From Monoplex corrugatus (taxonomy: Eukaryota; Mollusca; Gastropoda; Littorinimorpha; Ranellidae), in NCBI GenBank assembly GCA_030674185.1, contig CM060312.1, positions 7,609,132-7,673,131 on the forward strand: DNA of 64,000 bases, read 5' to 3'. Below the pieces are notes generated by a model that saw only the letters and a program-made list of their open reading frames with translations, had not been told where the DNA came from and made no database searches. Every line of letters begins with the position of its first letter. The first letter of the stretch is position 1. The translations under genes and the position numbers were made by a program. Of this stretch, positions 36,196 through 45,677 are shown piece after piece.

Positions 36196-36503
36196 ACATT
36201 GAAAGCAGTATGTGACAGTTTAATGCACAATTCTTAGTATTATGAATGTAAATTATGAACTATGATTATCATGAAATATGTATTATTTTGACGTAATTTA
36301 AGTTCTTTATCTATGTTTAACACACCTTAAAAAAGAAAAGAAGAAATACACATAAACACAGAAAACTAAGAAAAAGAACAGAATTCTTTTGTTAATGTGA
36401 TTATTTCAAATTGTCTTAGTTTCATCTTTTTAAAGGCAAGTAGACCCAGAAAATCAAGAAGAAAGGTGAAACATATTGTTACTGTTGCCGTGCATGTTGT
36501 CAG

Positions 36504-36624
36504 ATGCCAGAGGTGTTCCAAGACGTGCGTGTGACACTGGTACGACCTGACAGAGTGGACCCTGATGGTCTGTGTGGTGATTTCAATCCTCAGGATGACT
36601 TTAAGAATGTCGCTCTGCTGCCAG
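36504..36624 (+). CDS. LAMB1: Laminin beta exon 10: laminin IV type B domain
   Basis: Encodes MPEVFQDVRVTLVRPDRVDP, DGLCGDFNPQDDFKNVALLP. Acceptor GTTGTCAG, donor G|gtagga, a less usual donor. 121 nt, ending in phase 1. Confidence 0.93.
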
Positions 36625-36636
36625 GTAGGACTAGCT

Positions 36637-36639
<3 letters not shown>

Positions 36640-36682
<43 letters not shown>

Positions 36683-36710
36683 GTGTGTGTGTGTTGTATG
36701 TGTGTGTGTT
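36640..36710. repeat. (GT)n microsatellite
   Basis: GT tract just downstream of the exon 10 donor. Confidence 0.9.
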
Positions 36711-36880
36711 TTCCTGTCCTTTTTTCTGTTGGTTTTTTTTTTGTGTGTGTTTGATGTGTAGTGAATATACATATATTTTCATCAGTTACATGATGCTGAT
36801 TCATTTGTTAATCGAATCACTCAAAGTATGTTGAAATTGATGTAGAGAAACGAACCTAAGACAGAAGGTTTATGTTGTAG

Positions 36881-37008
36881 GTGCACGGTACGAGATAGTA
36901 CGTCCCCCGTCATGCTTGGAGGAAGGCAAGACGTACACGCTGCGTATCGACTTCAGTCACTACAGGAGTGGGATGCAGACACCTGAGGCTACACTTCTTA
37001 TTGACTCT
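36881..37008 (+). CDS. LAMB1: Laminin beta exon 11: laminin IV type B domain
   Basis: Encodes ARYEIVRPPSCLEEGKTYTL, RIDFSHYRSG, ATLLIDS. It corresponds to the vertebrate RYVVLPR region, but that cell-binding heptapeptide is not conserved (RYEIVRP). Acceptor TATGTTGTAG, donor TCT|gtgagt, 128 nt, ending in phase 0. Confidence 0.94.
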
Positions 37009-37019
37009 GTGAGTGTTCT

Positions 37020-37490
37020 GCTTTCACTCCTGCACCATATCCACCAACTGCAAAAACTTAACCCTTTGACTCCCGGGTGGAGTCAAAGAGTTAAGTTTTT
37101 GCTTTATTAGCATGGTTGACAATGCAGGAAGCTGGTGGACAGGGTGTTGGAGTCAAAGGATTACGTTTTTGCTTTGCTAGCATGGTTGACAATGCAGGAA
37201 GCTGGTGGATAGGGTGAGGGAGTCAAAGGGTTAAGTTTTTGCTTTCCTGGCTTAGTTGACGATGCATCATGCTGGTGGAGAGAGTGTGGGAGTCACAGGT
37301 TTAAACCTTTGATTCCAGCACCCTGTCCATCAGCACCCTGCATTGTCAACCATGCTAACAAAGCAAAAACTTCACCCTTTGATTCCCACACCATATCCAC
37401 CAGCTTCCTGCAGAAAGCTGGTGGGTAGGATGAGGGAGTCAAAGGGTTAAGTTTTTGCAGTTTGTGGATGGAGTGCAGGAGTCAATGGGT
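37020..37490. repeat. Palindromic foldback repeat cluster, copies 7 and following
   Basis: At least four arm blocks in a row: 'CTTAACCCTTTGACTCCCGG', then three reverse arms each with 'GGAGTCAAAGG' or 'GGAGTCACAGG' and 'TAGCATGGTTGACAATGC', then forward arms 'CCTTTGATTCCCACACC', centre TTCCTGCAGAAAGC and a closing reverse arm. The 3' splice donor of exon 11 lies only 12 bases before the cluster. Confidence 0.85.
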
Positions 37491-38060
37491 TGAAACGATA
37501 TATTTGTGTGTTGTGGAAGAAACAAACAGACAAATGAACGAACAAACAAATGTAGTGCAGCATGGGAAAACCTAGCTATAGACAGCTAGCTGTGGCTAAA
37601 AATAGCTGGATATGGTCAAAATGAGGTCAGCTGGGATCTTTCTGCAGTTCAAGTCATTACTATCTAATCCTCAGTTTCCCGATGTTTTATCATATCTTCG
37701 TACTGAAAACACCCCAAAAAGCAGTTTTTATAAAGAAATTTGTTTTTTCATTTTTTGAGTGTATTATCTCTCGTGTCAAAAATACATGTATAAAGTTGAA
37801 AGGCGTTTAACAAGAAAACTATGTGCATGATTTAATTTTTTGTTTTTTGCATGTTGATATGCAGATTTTGAAATTTTAAGATGAGCGAAAAACTAGAAGA
37901 AAAAAAAACAAACCCAAAAGAAAACAAAACCAACCAACCAAACAAACAAAAAAGAAGAAAATTTTGCATTTTAGCCTGGTTTTCCCATGCTGGGTCACAT
38001 ATCTCCATTAATAACATCCCTAAAACATTTTCGTACCAATACACACGTTCATGTTTATGT

Positions 38061-38328
38061 ATATCGAGGGTTGACAGCCAGAACCCAGTACCTCACTTTT
38101 TTGTCAGTTTTCACTTTTTTATACTGAACTGTTGCTTTTGATGTGATCTTTCACCTGGTGGACTTTTTTTTTTGCCATTATATTGATTTTTGATCGGTTA
38201 TCGATAAAACCAAAAACCAGTGTCTCAAAATGTAGATGTAGCCTCTCCCCGAAAACCCAGTTAAAAATCGTCACCTGTAAACTATCAGAAAATCGAGATA
38301 CTTGGTTCTGGTTGTCAACCCTCGATAT
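38061..38328. mobile_element. MITE-like element, about 268 bp, with TIR of 33-55 bp
   Basis: Left 'TATCGAGGGTTGACAGCCAG' + 'AACCCAGTA' matches the reverse complement of the right end, 'TATCGAGGGTTGACAACCAG' + 'AACCAAGTA'. Weaker matching continues inward. The flanks permit a TA target duplication, as for Tc1/mariner-type elements. There is no coding capacity. Confidence 0.78.
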
Positions 38329-38699
38329 ATTACATGTTGTAGCAGAAGAGTGTTTTACAATACTGACAAGACCCACAAGGAACAAGAATACAGAACAGAG
38401 ATAACCACAAGATTACTTCTTTCAATGTTTGACATGTCTGATAAATTTTAACCTCCGCTTTTAATAAATATGTTTGTGTGGTAGAATTTTGTCACCTTGG
38501 CTTATGTTTCATCACAGAAAGGGTTACAAGGGGATAAATAAATTGGGCATAGTTTACTTTCAGTGTCAAGTTCAATGAAAGATGTCTGATGGTACTCAAC
38601 AACAGGATGTCAGCATGGCTTGTTTCTTACAACAAAACAAAGTCAGTTAATACCAGATCTGTTGTGTTTTTCACAAACTGAGAACTTGCCCATTTTGAA

Positions 38700-38762
38700 G
38701 TGTGTGTGTGTGTGCGTGCGTGAAGTGTGTGTGTGTGTGCGTGCGTGCGTGTGTGTGTGTGG
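38700..38762. repeat. (GT)n microsatellite
   Basis: Short GT tract with GC interruptions, about 70 bases upstream of exon 12. Confidence 0.85.
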
Positions 38763-38834
38763 TCTGTCCTTAGTTGTGATTGTAACATATATATTTGCCA
38801 GTACCGTGTAACAAATGTAACATGTTTGTCACAG

Positions 38835-39024
38835 GTGTTACTCGTGCCCAACGTGGACTTTATCCCCATCTACCAAGGCCCAGGCCTGCCAGAGTACATG
38901 CTGAACGAGTTCCTGCGCTTCCGCTGCCAGCAGATGCAGTACCCATCCATCAAACAGGACCTGCCTGAGGAATGTCGCAGACACACCTTCAGCATCTCTG
39001 CCGTTTTGAACAATGGTGCTCTGG
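38835..39024 (+). CDS. LAMB1: Laminin beta exon 12: end of laminin IV type B domain
   Basis: Encodes VLLVPNVDFIPIYQGPGLPE, FLRFRCQQMQ, ECRRHTFSISAVLNNGALG. Matches the LF domain end that precedes LE6. Acceptor TTTGTCACAG, donor G|gtacgt, 190 nt, ending in phase 1. Confidence 0.95.
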
Positions 39025-39479
39025 GTACGTCAAGTATTAGCCCTTCATTTAGGACAACAGCAGAGGGCCTTGCATGTTTTATATGTGTGTGTGTTTGCGT
39101 GTGGTGTGTGTACATGTGTATGTCTGTGTGTGTGTGTGCGTGTGTAATATAGCAGACAGAATATGTTTAAAATCATTTTGGAAGTCTTTTTGGGGGGAAT
39201 ATATAAAATGGAGTTGCATATTGTAAGTGCCTCTTTTTTTGTGTGTGCTTTGATTTTCATGCTCATAAGAGATGCCATTTGGTTGGGGTTTTTTTTGTTT
39301 CATCTTACTGTTTCTGTACTGTGTGCAGAATTTTTTTTAATAGGTTACAGAACAAAACAACAATTGAAGAAATCCTTTCTGTTTTCTAATGGAAAGCAGG
39401 TTGTGGCAGGTCTTGATTGTGGTTAGGATTGTTTTTGCTACCTTGCGTATGTGTTGATGATGTGTGTTGTTTTTTGCAG

Positions 39480-39623
39480 CGTGTGACTGTGACCCAATGG
39501 GATCGCTAAGTTTGGAGTGTGACCCCAGTGGATGCAGCTGTCCCTGCAAGGTGAACGTGGTGGGGCGACGATGTGATAAGTGTGCTCCTGGAACTTATGG
39601 ATTTGGGCCTGAAGGATGTCAAC
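39480..39623 (+). CDS. LAMB1: Laminin beta exon 13: LE6
   Basis: Encodes [48 protein letters not shown] module 6. The loop reads PSGCSCPC where vertebrates have PNGGQCQC, so this module has one extra cysteine. Acceptor TTTTTTGCAG, donor C|gtaagt, 144 nt, phase 1 to phase 1. Confidence 0.96.
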
Positions 39624-39794
39624 GTAAGTTTTTTTTGGTTTATTTCTTTGTTTTGTTAGTTATAGACCATTTGAATTGTTGGTGCCCTTTGGTGTTTATT
39701 TGTTTGTTTTTTTGTTAACCTGTACCTTTGTATCTCTTTACCCGCTGTCTGTATTTGCCTGCTCTGTATGTCTGTTTCATTTTCTGTTTCTTTT

Positions 39795-40355
39795 CTTTTG
39801 TGAGGTGCTACTTGCATGTCACTCCCGTTGGGGATGCCGGAGGCTCTTTTAGTTTAAAAGTATCCCCACCTTCTGGAAATTCTGTGCTAGAAATTTCCTC
39901 TTTTCTGTCACTTTCTATGTTTCTGCCTTATTCCTTTGCTTTCTGTCATTTCTATCTATTATTTCCTGCCTTGCTGGTCCATTCACCTGTATGTGTTTGA
40001 TAAAGTCTTATGTACTTTGTCTTAGAATTGGTAATTGGGTACATGTGTTTAGTGCATTTTGGCTCTAGGGAGGTGAGATATGCGGAAGCAGTTTTAGGTA
40101 ATTTAGGCCCATTTTTTTTCTTACATGTTTCAGTGTCCTTATTTATGTTTAAATTTGCTTTCAGGTTTGCTTTTTAAATCCCCACTTGCAATAAATTGGA
40201 TGGTGTGGTCAACGCCAGGGGCATTTCCTTAGAATATGAGCGCAAATGCATTGATATGTGTACATAATTTTCTTTTCTTTTTCCTGTTGAAGTATTGTAT
40301 ATGTTTTGAATGGTTGTAGCCCTGATATGGCTCTGTGGAGTCGGCTGGGATTTAA
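39795..40355 (+). repeat. R1 repeat, long copy 2, interrupted by a TTAA insertion
   Basis: 'TTTCCTCTTTTCTGTCAC', 'CTTTGCTTTCTGTCATTTC', 'CAATAAATTGGATGGTGTGG', 'TGATATGTGTACATAATTTT' and 'GCCCTGATATGGCTCTGTGG'. Its tail continues at 41024 ('ACAACAATAACAG') after the element at 40356-41019. Confidence 0.85.
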
Positions 40356-41019
40356 CTCAATCGCTTCGTGCCGGAAGAAAATCTCCGTCACTTCCGTTTA
40401 CTGCTTGGGTACGCGACGTCGATTTATCGACGGCGGACATTTGTTGTTTTTTTTTATGTCAGAAGCGTCAGTTATAGGGAAAAGTCACTGGGAACCTAAA
40501 CTAGGGTATGTTTACAGCATTTATTTACCTTAGACCGTTTGTGGCAATGTGAAACAAAGACAACAGTAGCCTTTTTTCAGCGCTACCCGCGACATGCAAA
40601 TTTCGCAAGTGGCGTCAAGGAAAGCAAGTTGAACCTCACAATTCTGTAAATATTTTGTGCTCTGGAGCAACTGTACGCAAAAAGTGACAACTACCAGTAA
40701 TCTTGTGATTTGAAACATCCATGGCATCGAAATCATGTTCTGGACTTCATCTAAAACTGTTTCACAGTGTGTGTTCATATCCATCAAAAAAAAAAAATTA
40801 CCCCCTTTGGATACCTATTTGGATACATCATCATTTACAAGTACACGGAATACCATAAATAAAGTAAGATTATTTGTAAAGATCTAATCCTGGTCTTTCT
40901 GTATCACTTTACTTTGTTTGTCTACTTTATTTGGTTGTTTTTCTATATTTTTTTAAATGTGCCAAAAATCCTCCGAATTGAGGGGGCAGAATGACCCTGA
41001 AGACTGCGACTCGATTGAG
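40356..41019. mobile_element. piggyBac-like non-autonomous element, 664 bp, TTAA target duplication
   Basis: TTAA stands on both sides (40352-40355 and 41020-41023). The ends are CTCAATCGCTTCG and, in reverse complement, CTCAATCGAGTCG. Removing the element together with one TTAA restores a continuous R1 repeat tail, so the insertion site is well defined. TTAA duplication is the hallmark of the piggyBac superfamily. No transposase is encoded. Confidence 0.85.
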
Positions 41020-41226
41020 TTAAACAACAATAACAGTAACTTGCATTTTGACCTTTTTGTTTAGTTTTTAGTTTATAGTTTGTGACCAGCACAGGAAAGT
41101 CTCTATAATTTAATGTTCAAAATATCTGACGTTGATGCCAAATGTTGATAGTGTATAGTGTATTATTCCAATTGATGCTTATGCTGAATGTATGTCCGAC
41201 TCGCACCAATCATGATCCCATTTCAG

Positions 41227-41458
41227 CGTGCAACTGCCATGAAATTGGAGCCAGGGACAACTTTTGCAACGAGCAGTCAGGACAGTGTACATGCATTCAG
41301 AACGTGGGTGGGCGTACGTGTGACCAGTGTCGGGAAGGGTTCTGGGGGTTCCCTCAGTGTCGCCCTTGTCAGTGTAACGGTAACGCCGACACCTGCGACC
41401 CTCTGACTGGTGCCTGTATCAGCTGTCGGGAGAACACTGCCGGTGACTTCTGTGAGAG
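41227..41458 (+). CDS. LAMB1: Laminin beta exon 14: LE7 and start of LE8
   Basis: Encodes CNCHEIGARDNFCNEQSGQC, TCIQNVGGRTCDQCREGFWG, CQCNGNADTCDPLTGACISC, ENTAGDFCER. Acceptor CCCATTTCAG. The donor is GAGAG|gtgcgg, which is weaker than the others; if not used, the frame stays open for 45 bases and stops at 41504. 232 nt, ending in phase 2. Confidence 0.95.
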
Positions 41459-41524
41459 GTGCGGGGATAATATGCACGATGCAGTGCAGATCCTGTTTGC
41501 AAATTAATTTTCATTTCATGTACA

Positions 41525-41800
41525 TGTCTTACAAGTACTCAGTGTCCTTAGTTATGTTTAAATTTGTGTTCAGGTATGTGTTTTTAAATCCCATGTGTGA
41601 TAGATTGGACGGAGTGGTCAACACCAGAGGTGTTAGGTTACTTGCATGAATGCATTGATATGTGTACTTAATTTTCTTTTCCTTTTTTTAATATTTTTTG
41701 TTGTTGTCCTGTTGAAGTTACATGGTATGTTTTGAAATGGCTATAACCCTGATATGGCTCTACGCTGTCATCTGGGCTTTTAAACAAAAATAACAGTACC
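41525..41800 (+). repeat. R1 repeat, copy 4
   Basis: 'GTGTCCTTAGTTATGTTTAA', 'GATAGATTGGACGGAGTGG', 'GATATGTGTACTTAATTTTC', 'ACCCTGATATGGCTCTACGC', then an AAC-rich tail. Confidence 0.85.
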
Positions 41801-42807
41801 TTAATGTAATAAGACTGTACTACCTGCGTTCACACACAGTCTTCTTTCATGTGCCTGGTGTTGTTTCTGGTTCTCACCTTGCATCTCATTTTGGTGTTTT
41901 TCTTGTGCTCAAAGGATTTATCCTCTGCCTTTAGGAGTGATACTCTGCTAACCTGCTGTTTCTACAAACAGATATCGATTTCTCTCTCTTTTCATTCGAT
42001 TATTCTTTGTGTTCCACCCTTCCATAAAACTCTGGGGCCAGGAGTTGGTTGATGGTTAAATCCTTTGCCTTTTCCAAAGAATCAGATTATCCTGTTTTCT
42101 TATTCTACATCTCCTTCTCTTTGCCTGTTACCAGGTGTTTTCACACTTTTCCTTCCTAAATACAATGACCCACCTGTCGATCGTTCTTTGTCTTGCTTGC
42201 TGTACCTGATACCATTCACTATCTGTCCTTTCTAGAAGCTTCCACAGTTGTGTTGGAACCGATTTTCACTTTGCAGATGTACAAGTGATAGAGCAGAAAA
42301 CTGGTCTTTTAGTTTACTGTATAATACACAAGGTAACGAGTGCTTCTGCAGTATACAAATAGCAAGATCTGGAAAGAATTACTGCTTAACAGTAGCAGTC
42401 AGTTTTGGATTGTTGGTTGGAAGAGTAAGATCTTTAGCTCTCCAGCTTTTACCTGTTACAGACAGTACATGTTGAAGTGTCCATAAACACACGTATGTGT
42501 GCATTCATGCATGATGCAAGCTTGCAGTTTATGTGTGTGTGTGAATATTAAGGTAGGTAGATAGATAGATAGATAAATAGACATATGTGTGTGTGTAATA
42601 TGTATGCACATATTTATGTCTTGCCAAATTCTTTGATTACAGTTGGGTGTAATTTGATAGAAAGAAAAAAAAAAACCAGAAAAAATGCCTTTTTAAAATC
42701 ATCACATTTATTTCATAGCTTTTGATCTGTACAGAACAGAATATTTTCAACAACTTCAGGAAAAAAAAAACAGGCTGCGAGGTTATTTAGTCCACTTTTA
42801 CTTTCAG
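41801..42807. other. Intronic stretch, nothing recognised
   Basis: Intron between exons 14 and 15. Only a short GATA run (42557-42576) stands out. Confidence 0.6.
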
Positions 42808-42971
42808 GTGTGAAGATGGTTACTACGGAGACCCACGTGTTGGGGTTCGAATCGCATGTCGGCCGTGCATGTGTCCTGGTGGCCCAGGGAGCGACAACCA
42901 GCATGCAGACACCTGTACCTTTGACCCCCGCTCTCAGGAAGTGTACTGCAACTGTTACCCAGGATACCAGC
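42808..42971 (+). CDS. LAMB1: Laminin beta exon 15: LE8 end and LE9 first part
   Basis: Encodes CEDGYYGDPRVGVRIACRPC, MCPGGPGSDNQHADTC, TFDPRSQEVYCNCYPGYQ. This is the region where vertebrate beta-1 carries PDSGR and YIGSR; here it reads GPGSDNQ and GYQPPNC. Acceptor TTACTTTCAG, donor C|gtaaga, 164 nt, entering in phase 2 and leaving in phase 1. Confidence 0.95.
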
Positions 42972-43213
42972 GTAAGATGATAGTATTGTGTTTTAATTTG
43001 GGGGGAGGGGGATTTATATGTTGTTTAGGTATCCAGCGTGAGAAGGGGGAGGGTTGCTACACAGGTCGTTTGGATGTCTAACGGGCTGAGTAGAATTCTG
43101 TAACATCATCCTGTGTGTGTGTGTGTATGTGTATGTTCGAGAGAATGACAGCTTGGGTCAAGGGTCACACACCTCTAGAGCAGGTTGAGTCTACCCTAGC
43201 TCAACATCTTCTC

Positions 43214-43216
<3 letters not shown>

Positions 43217-43248
<32 letters not shown>

Positions 43249-43288
43249 GTGTTTTCATGTATGCATGAGTCTACCCTAGCTCAACATC

Positions 43289-43341
<53 letters not shown>
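43217..43341. repeat. (GT)n microsatellites with duplicated flank
   Basis: Two GT tracts, each preceded by 'AGTCTACCCTAGCTCAACAT' and followed by 'TTTTCATGTATGCAT'. This is a tandem duplication of a unit of about 80-90 bp. Confidence 0.9.
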
Positions 43342-43347
<6 letters not shown>

Positions 43348-43724
43348 TGTATGCATTGTGTTCTATATCTGTAAAGTGGAACGAGCAGACTTTTGATATG
43401 GATCATTTGCACTGTAAAAATGAAATTATTATTGTTATTGTCTTTGCTACCATTACTGTTATTATTATTGTTGTTGTTATTGTTGTTATCATCATTAGTA
43501 CTATTGTTATTATTAGTGTTATTGTTACTGTTATCTCTGTTCATACTTAACATAATCACTGTTATGTAGTGTGGATACCTAAGTGAACTTGGAGAGCTTT
43601 ACAACCACCAAGTGCTGGTGTGAAGAAACAAAATCTCATTAAGTAATATGTAAAACTTCAGAAAACAGGTAACTAAATAATATAGGAAAATATATGTACA
43701 TATGTAATACAAACTTGAACAGAT

Positions 43725-43945
43725 GCAGACACACATAGACACACAGACACACACACTCACACACACACACACACACACACAGACACACACACACAGACAG
43801 ACAGACACAGACACACACACACACACAGAGACACACACAGACACACACACACACGCACATGCACACGCACACACACACACACACAAACACACAACACACA
43901 ACACACAACATACACACACAACACAAACACACACACACACCAGAA
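43725..43945. repeat. (AC)n microsatellite with AGAC variants
   Basis: AC tract interspersed with GACA units. Confidence 0.9.
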
Positions 43946-44323
43946 AACAACAGGACAACACTAAGATGATAAGTCATCTGAACTTTCTGACAATAGAGGA
44001 AAACTTATTTGAAGGAAATGAGCCTTTTGTTTCAGTTTACACGGTTTGCTGACTGCATTGTGTGTTAAATCTGTCCACATTTAATCAAAACAGATATTTT
44101 TTCTGTCTTGCTCTTGTTCTATAAACATCTTTTGCTTAAGTTGTATTTATTTATTATTTTTGTTTAATTGGTTAGTTTGATTTTTGTTTGTCACAATCTT
44201 TAAAGAAGTAAAGATGTTAAAATACAAAGTTCGCTTTGGGTAAAATAAAAATGTATTGTTAAATAAATGATTAGTACTGTTTACTTAAGTTTGTTGACAC
44301 ATTTTTGTTTTACTATTTGTTTA

Positions 44324-45648
44324 CGAGGGTTGTTCAATTTAAGATGACACTAGGCTTGCCGTTTGAAAACGAAGCAACGCACAGAAAAATGTTTATACCA
44401 AACACAACTTTAAAGTTTACCTGATTAGCATGCAGAAAATAAAGTTGACATCATGACGCAACTCGGAGTATGACGTAATTACAAATGTGTTTCAAATAGC
44501 TGAGCCTGAAAAAAATGGACGTCACCAATGAGCAATTTCGTTTCTACACTTTCACAAGGCTACAACTTGGTGACGATTGTAGGAAGATACACGCAGATTT
44601 GCAAGCTGTTTACGGAACGGATTGTGTGTCTTACCGCACAGTTTGCAGGTGGGTCAAACAATTAGGAGCAGGTAGAGTGCCATCTGATTGGGGTAATCGT
44701 GCAGAGCGAGCTTTACCAGCTCGGAACGAACAAAACATTGCATATGTGAAAAGACTGATAGAGGAGGATCCACATTCGACTGTGCGGGAATTAAGCGAGG
44801 CATGTGAGCTTTCAATTGGCACCATTAACAACATTCTGCACAAAGACCTTCACATGAGAAAACTGGCTGCAAGATGGGTGCCACATCTCTTAAGTGATGA
44901 TCAGAAGCAGCAGCGGGTGGCATGTTCACGCAAACTGCTCGATGAGTTTGAGCCCAACGGGCCAAAACGACTGTGTGACTTAGTGACGGGAGATGAGAGT
45001 TGGCTCACATTCTACGGCATCCCCAACAAACGCTGCAACCGCATGTGGGTTGGCCCTGACGGAGACCGACCAGTTGTTCTTCGCCCAGGATTCCAGAGTC
45101 GCAAGCGACTGTTTTCTATTTTTTTCAACACGCAAGGCCTTGTGGCAATTGACATTTTGCCTGAGAAATCAACAATCACTGCCTCCTACTATACCCAAGT
45201 TGTGCTCCCCAAAGTTGTAGGAAAAATCCATGAGCAGCGCCCAACCGTCGGCACCCAGAGGACCCTTCTTCTGCATGACAATGCCAGTGCCCATAAGGCG
45301 AAGGTCACCACAACCTTCCTGAGCGAGCAAGGGATCCAAGTTTTGGACCACCCACCCTACAGCCCCGACTTGGCCCCATGCGACTTCTGGCTGTTCCCTG
45401 TTCTGAAGGAAAAGCTCGCTGGGCGTAAGTTTGACCGGGTACAAGACCTCGCCAAAGCCGTAAGATCAGAGTTGTCTGGTCTGCCTAAAACCGACTATCA
45501 GAGGGCGCTTGAGAATTGGCGTAGGAGGCTTGAACTTTGCATCCTAGCCAACGGAGAATACTTCGAGGGGATGTAAAAGTTTCAAGTTGCTGAGATGAGA
45601 GGTACGTTTTTTAAGGGGGTGGTGACATCTTAAATTGAACAACCCTCG
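44324..45648 (+). mobile_element. mariner element, 1,325 bp, apparently intact
   Basis: The terminal inverted repeats begin CGAGGGTTGTTCAATTTAAG at 44324 and, in reverse complement, the same 20 bases at the right end (45648). TA lies on both sides (44322-44323 and 45649-45650), the target duplication of Tc1/mariner elements. An uninterrupted transposase gene lies inside. It is inserted in the intron between exons 15 and 16, in the same orientation as the laminin gene and just before the 46-bp array. Confidence 0.95.
44515..45576 (+). CDS. mariner transposase, DD34D, full length
   Basis: A 353-residue frame without stops, the usual mariner length. It would cut and reinsert the element through its terminal repeats in the nucleus. 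The N-terminal half (about 5-115) is the paired-type helix-turn-helix DNA-binding region. WVPHLL at 121-126 matches the mariner WVPHEL linker motif. The catalytic triad is complete: D160 in TGDESW, D255 in LLHDNASAH, D290 in PYSPDLAPCDFWLF. There are 34 residues between the last two, giving DD34D. All three acids are present and both terminal repeats match, so the copy may be recently active. The start was chosen as the first ATG of the frame after the 5' repeat. Confidence 0.93.
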   Translation: MDVTNEQFRFYTFTRLQLGDDCRKIHADLQAVYGTDCVSYRTVCRWVKQLGAGRVPSDWGNRAERALPARNEQNIAYVKRLIEEDPHSTVRELSEACELSIGTINNILHKDLHMRKLAARWVPHLLSDDQKQQRVACSRKLLDEFEPNGPKRLCDLVTGDESWLTFYGIPNKRCNRMWVGPDGDRPVVLRPGFQSRKRLFSIFFNTQGLVAIDILPEKSTITASYYTQVVLPKVVGKIHEQRPTVGTQRTLLLHDNASAHKAKVTTTFLSEQGIQVLDHPPYSPDLAPCDFWLFPVLKEKLAGRKFDRVQDLAKAVRSELSGLPKTDYQRALENWRRRLELCILANGEYFEGM

Positions 45649-45677
45649 TACAATGTTATTTATTTAGTCATATTTAC

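Noticed and set aside
44631..45444. Minus-strand frames within the mariner element
   Set aside because: Shadows of the transposase gene.
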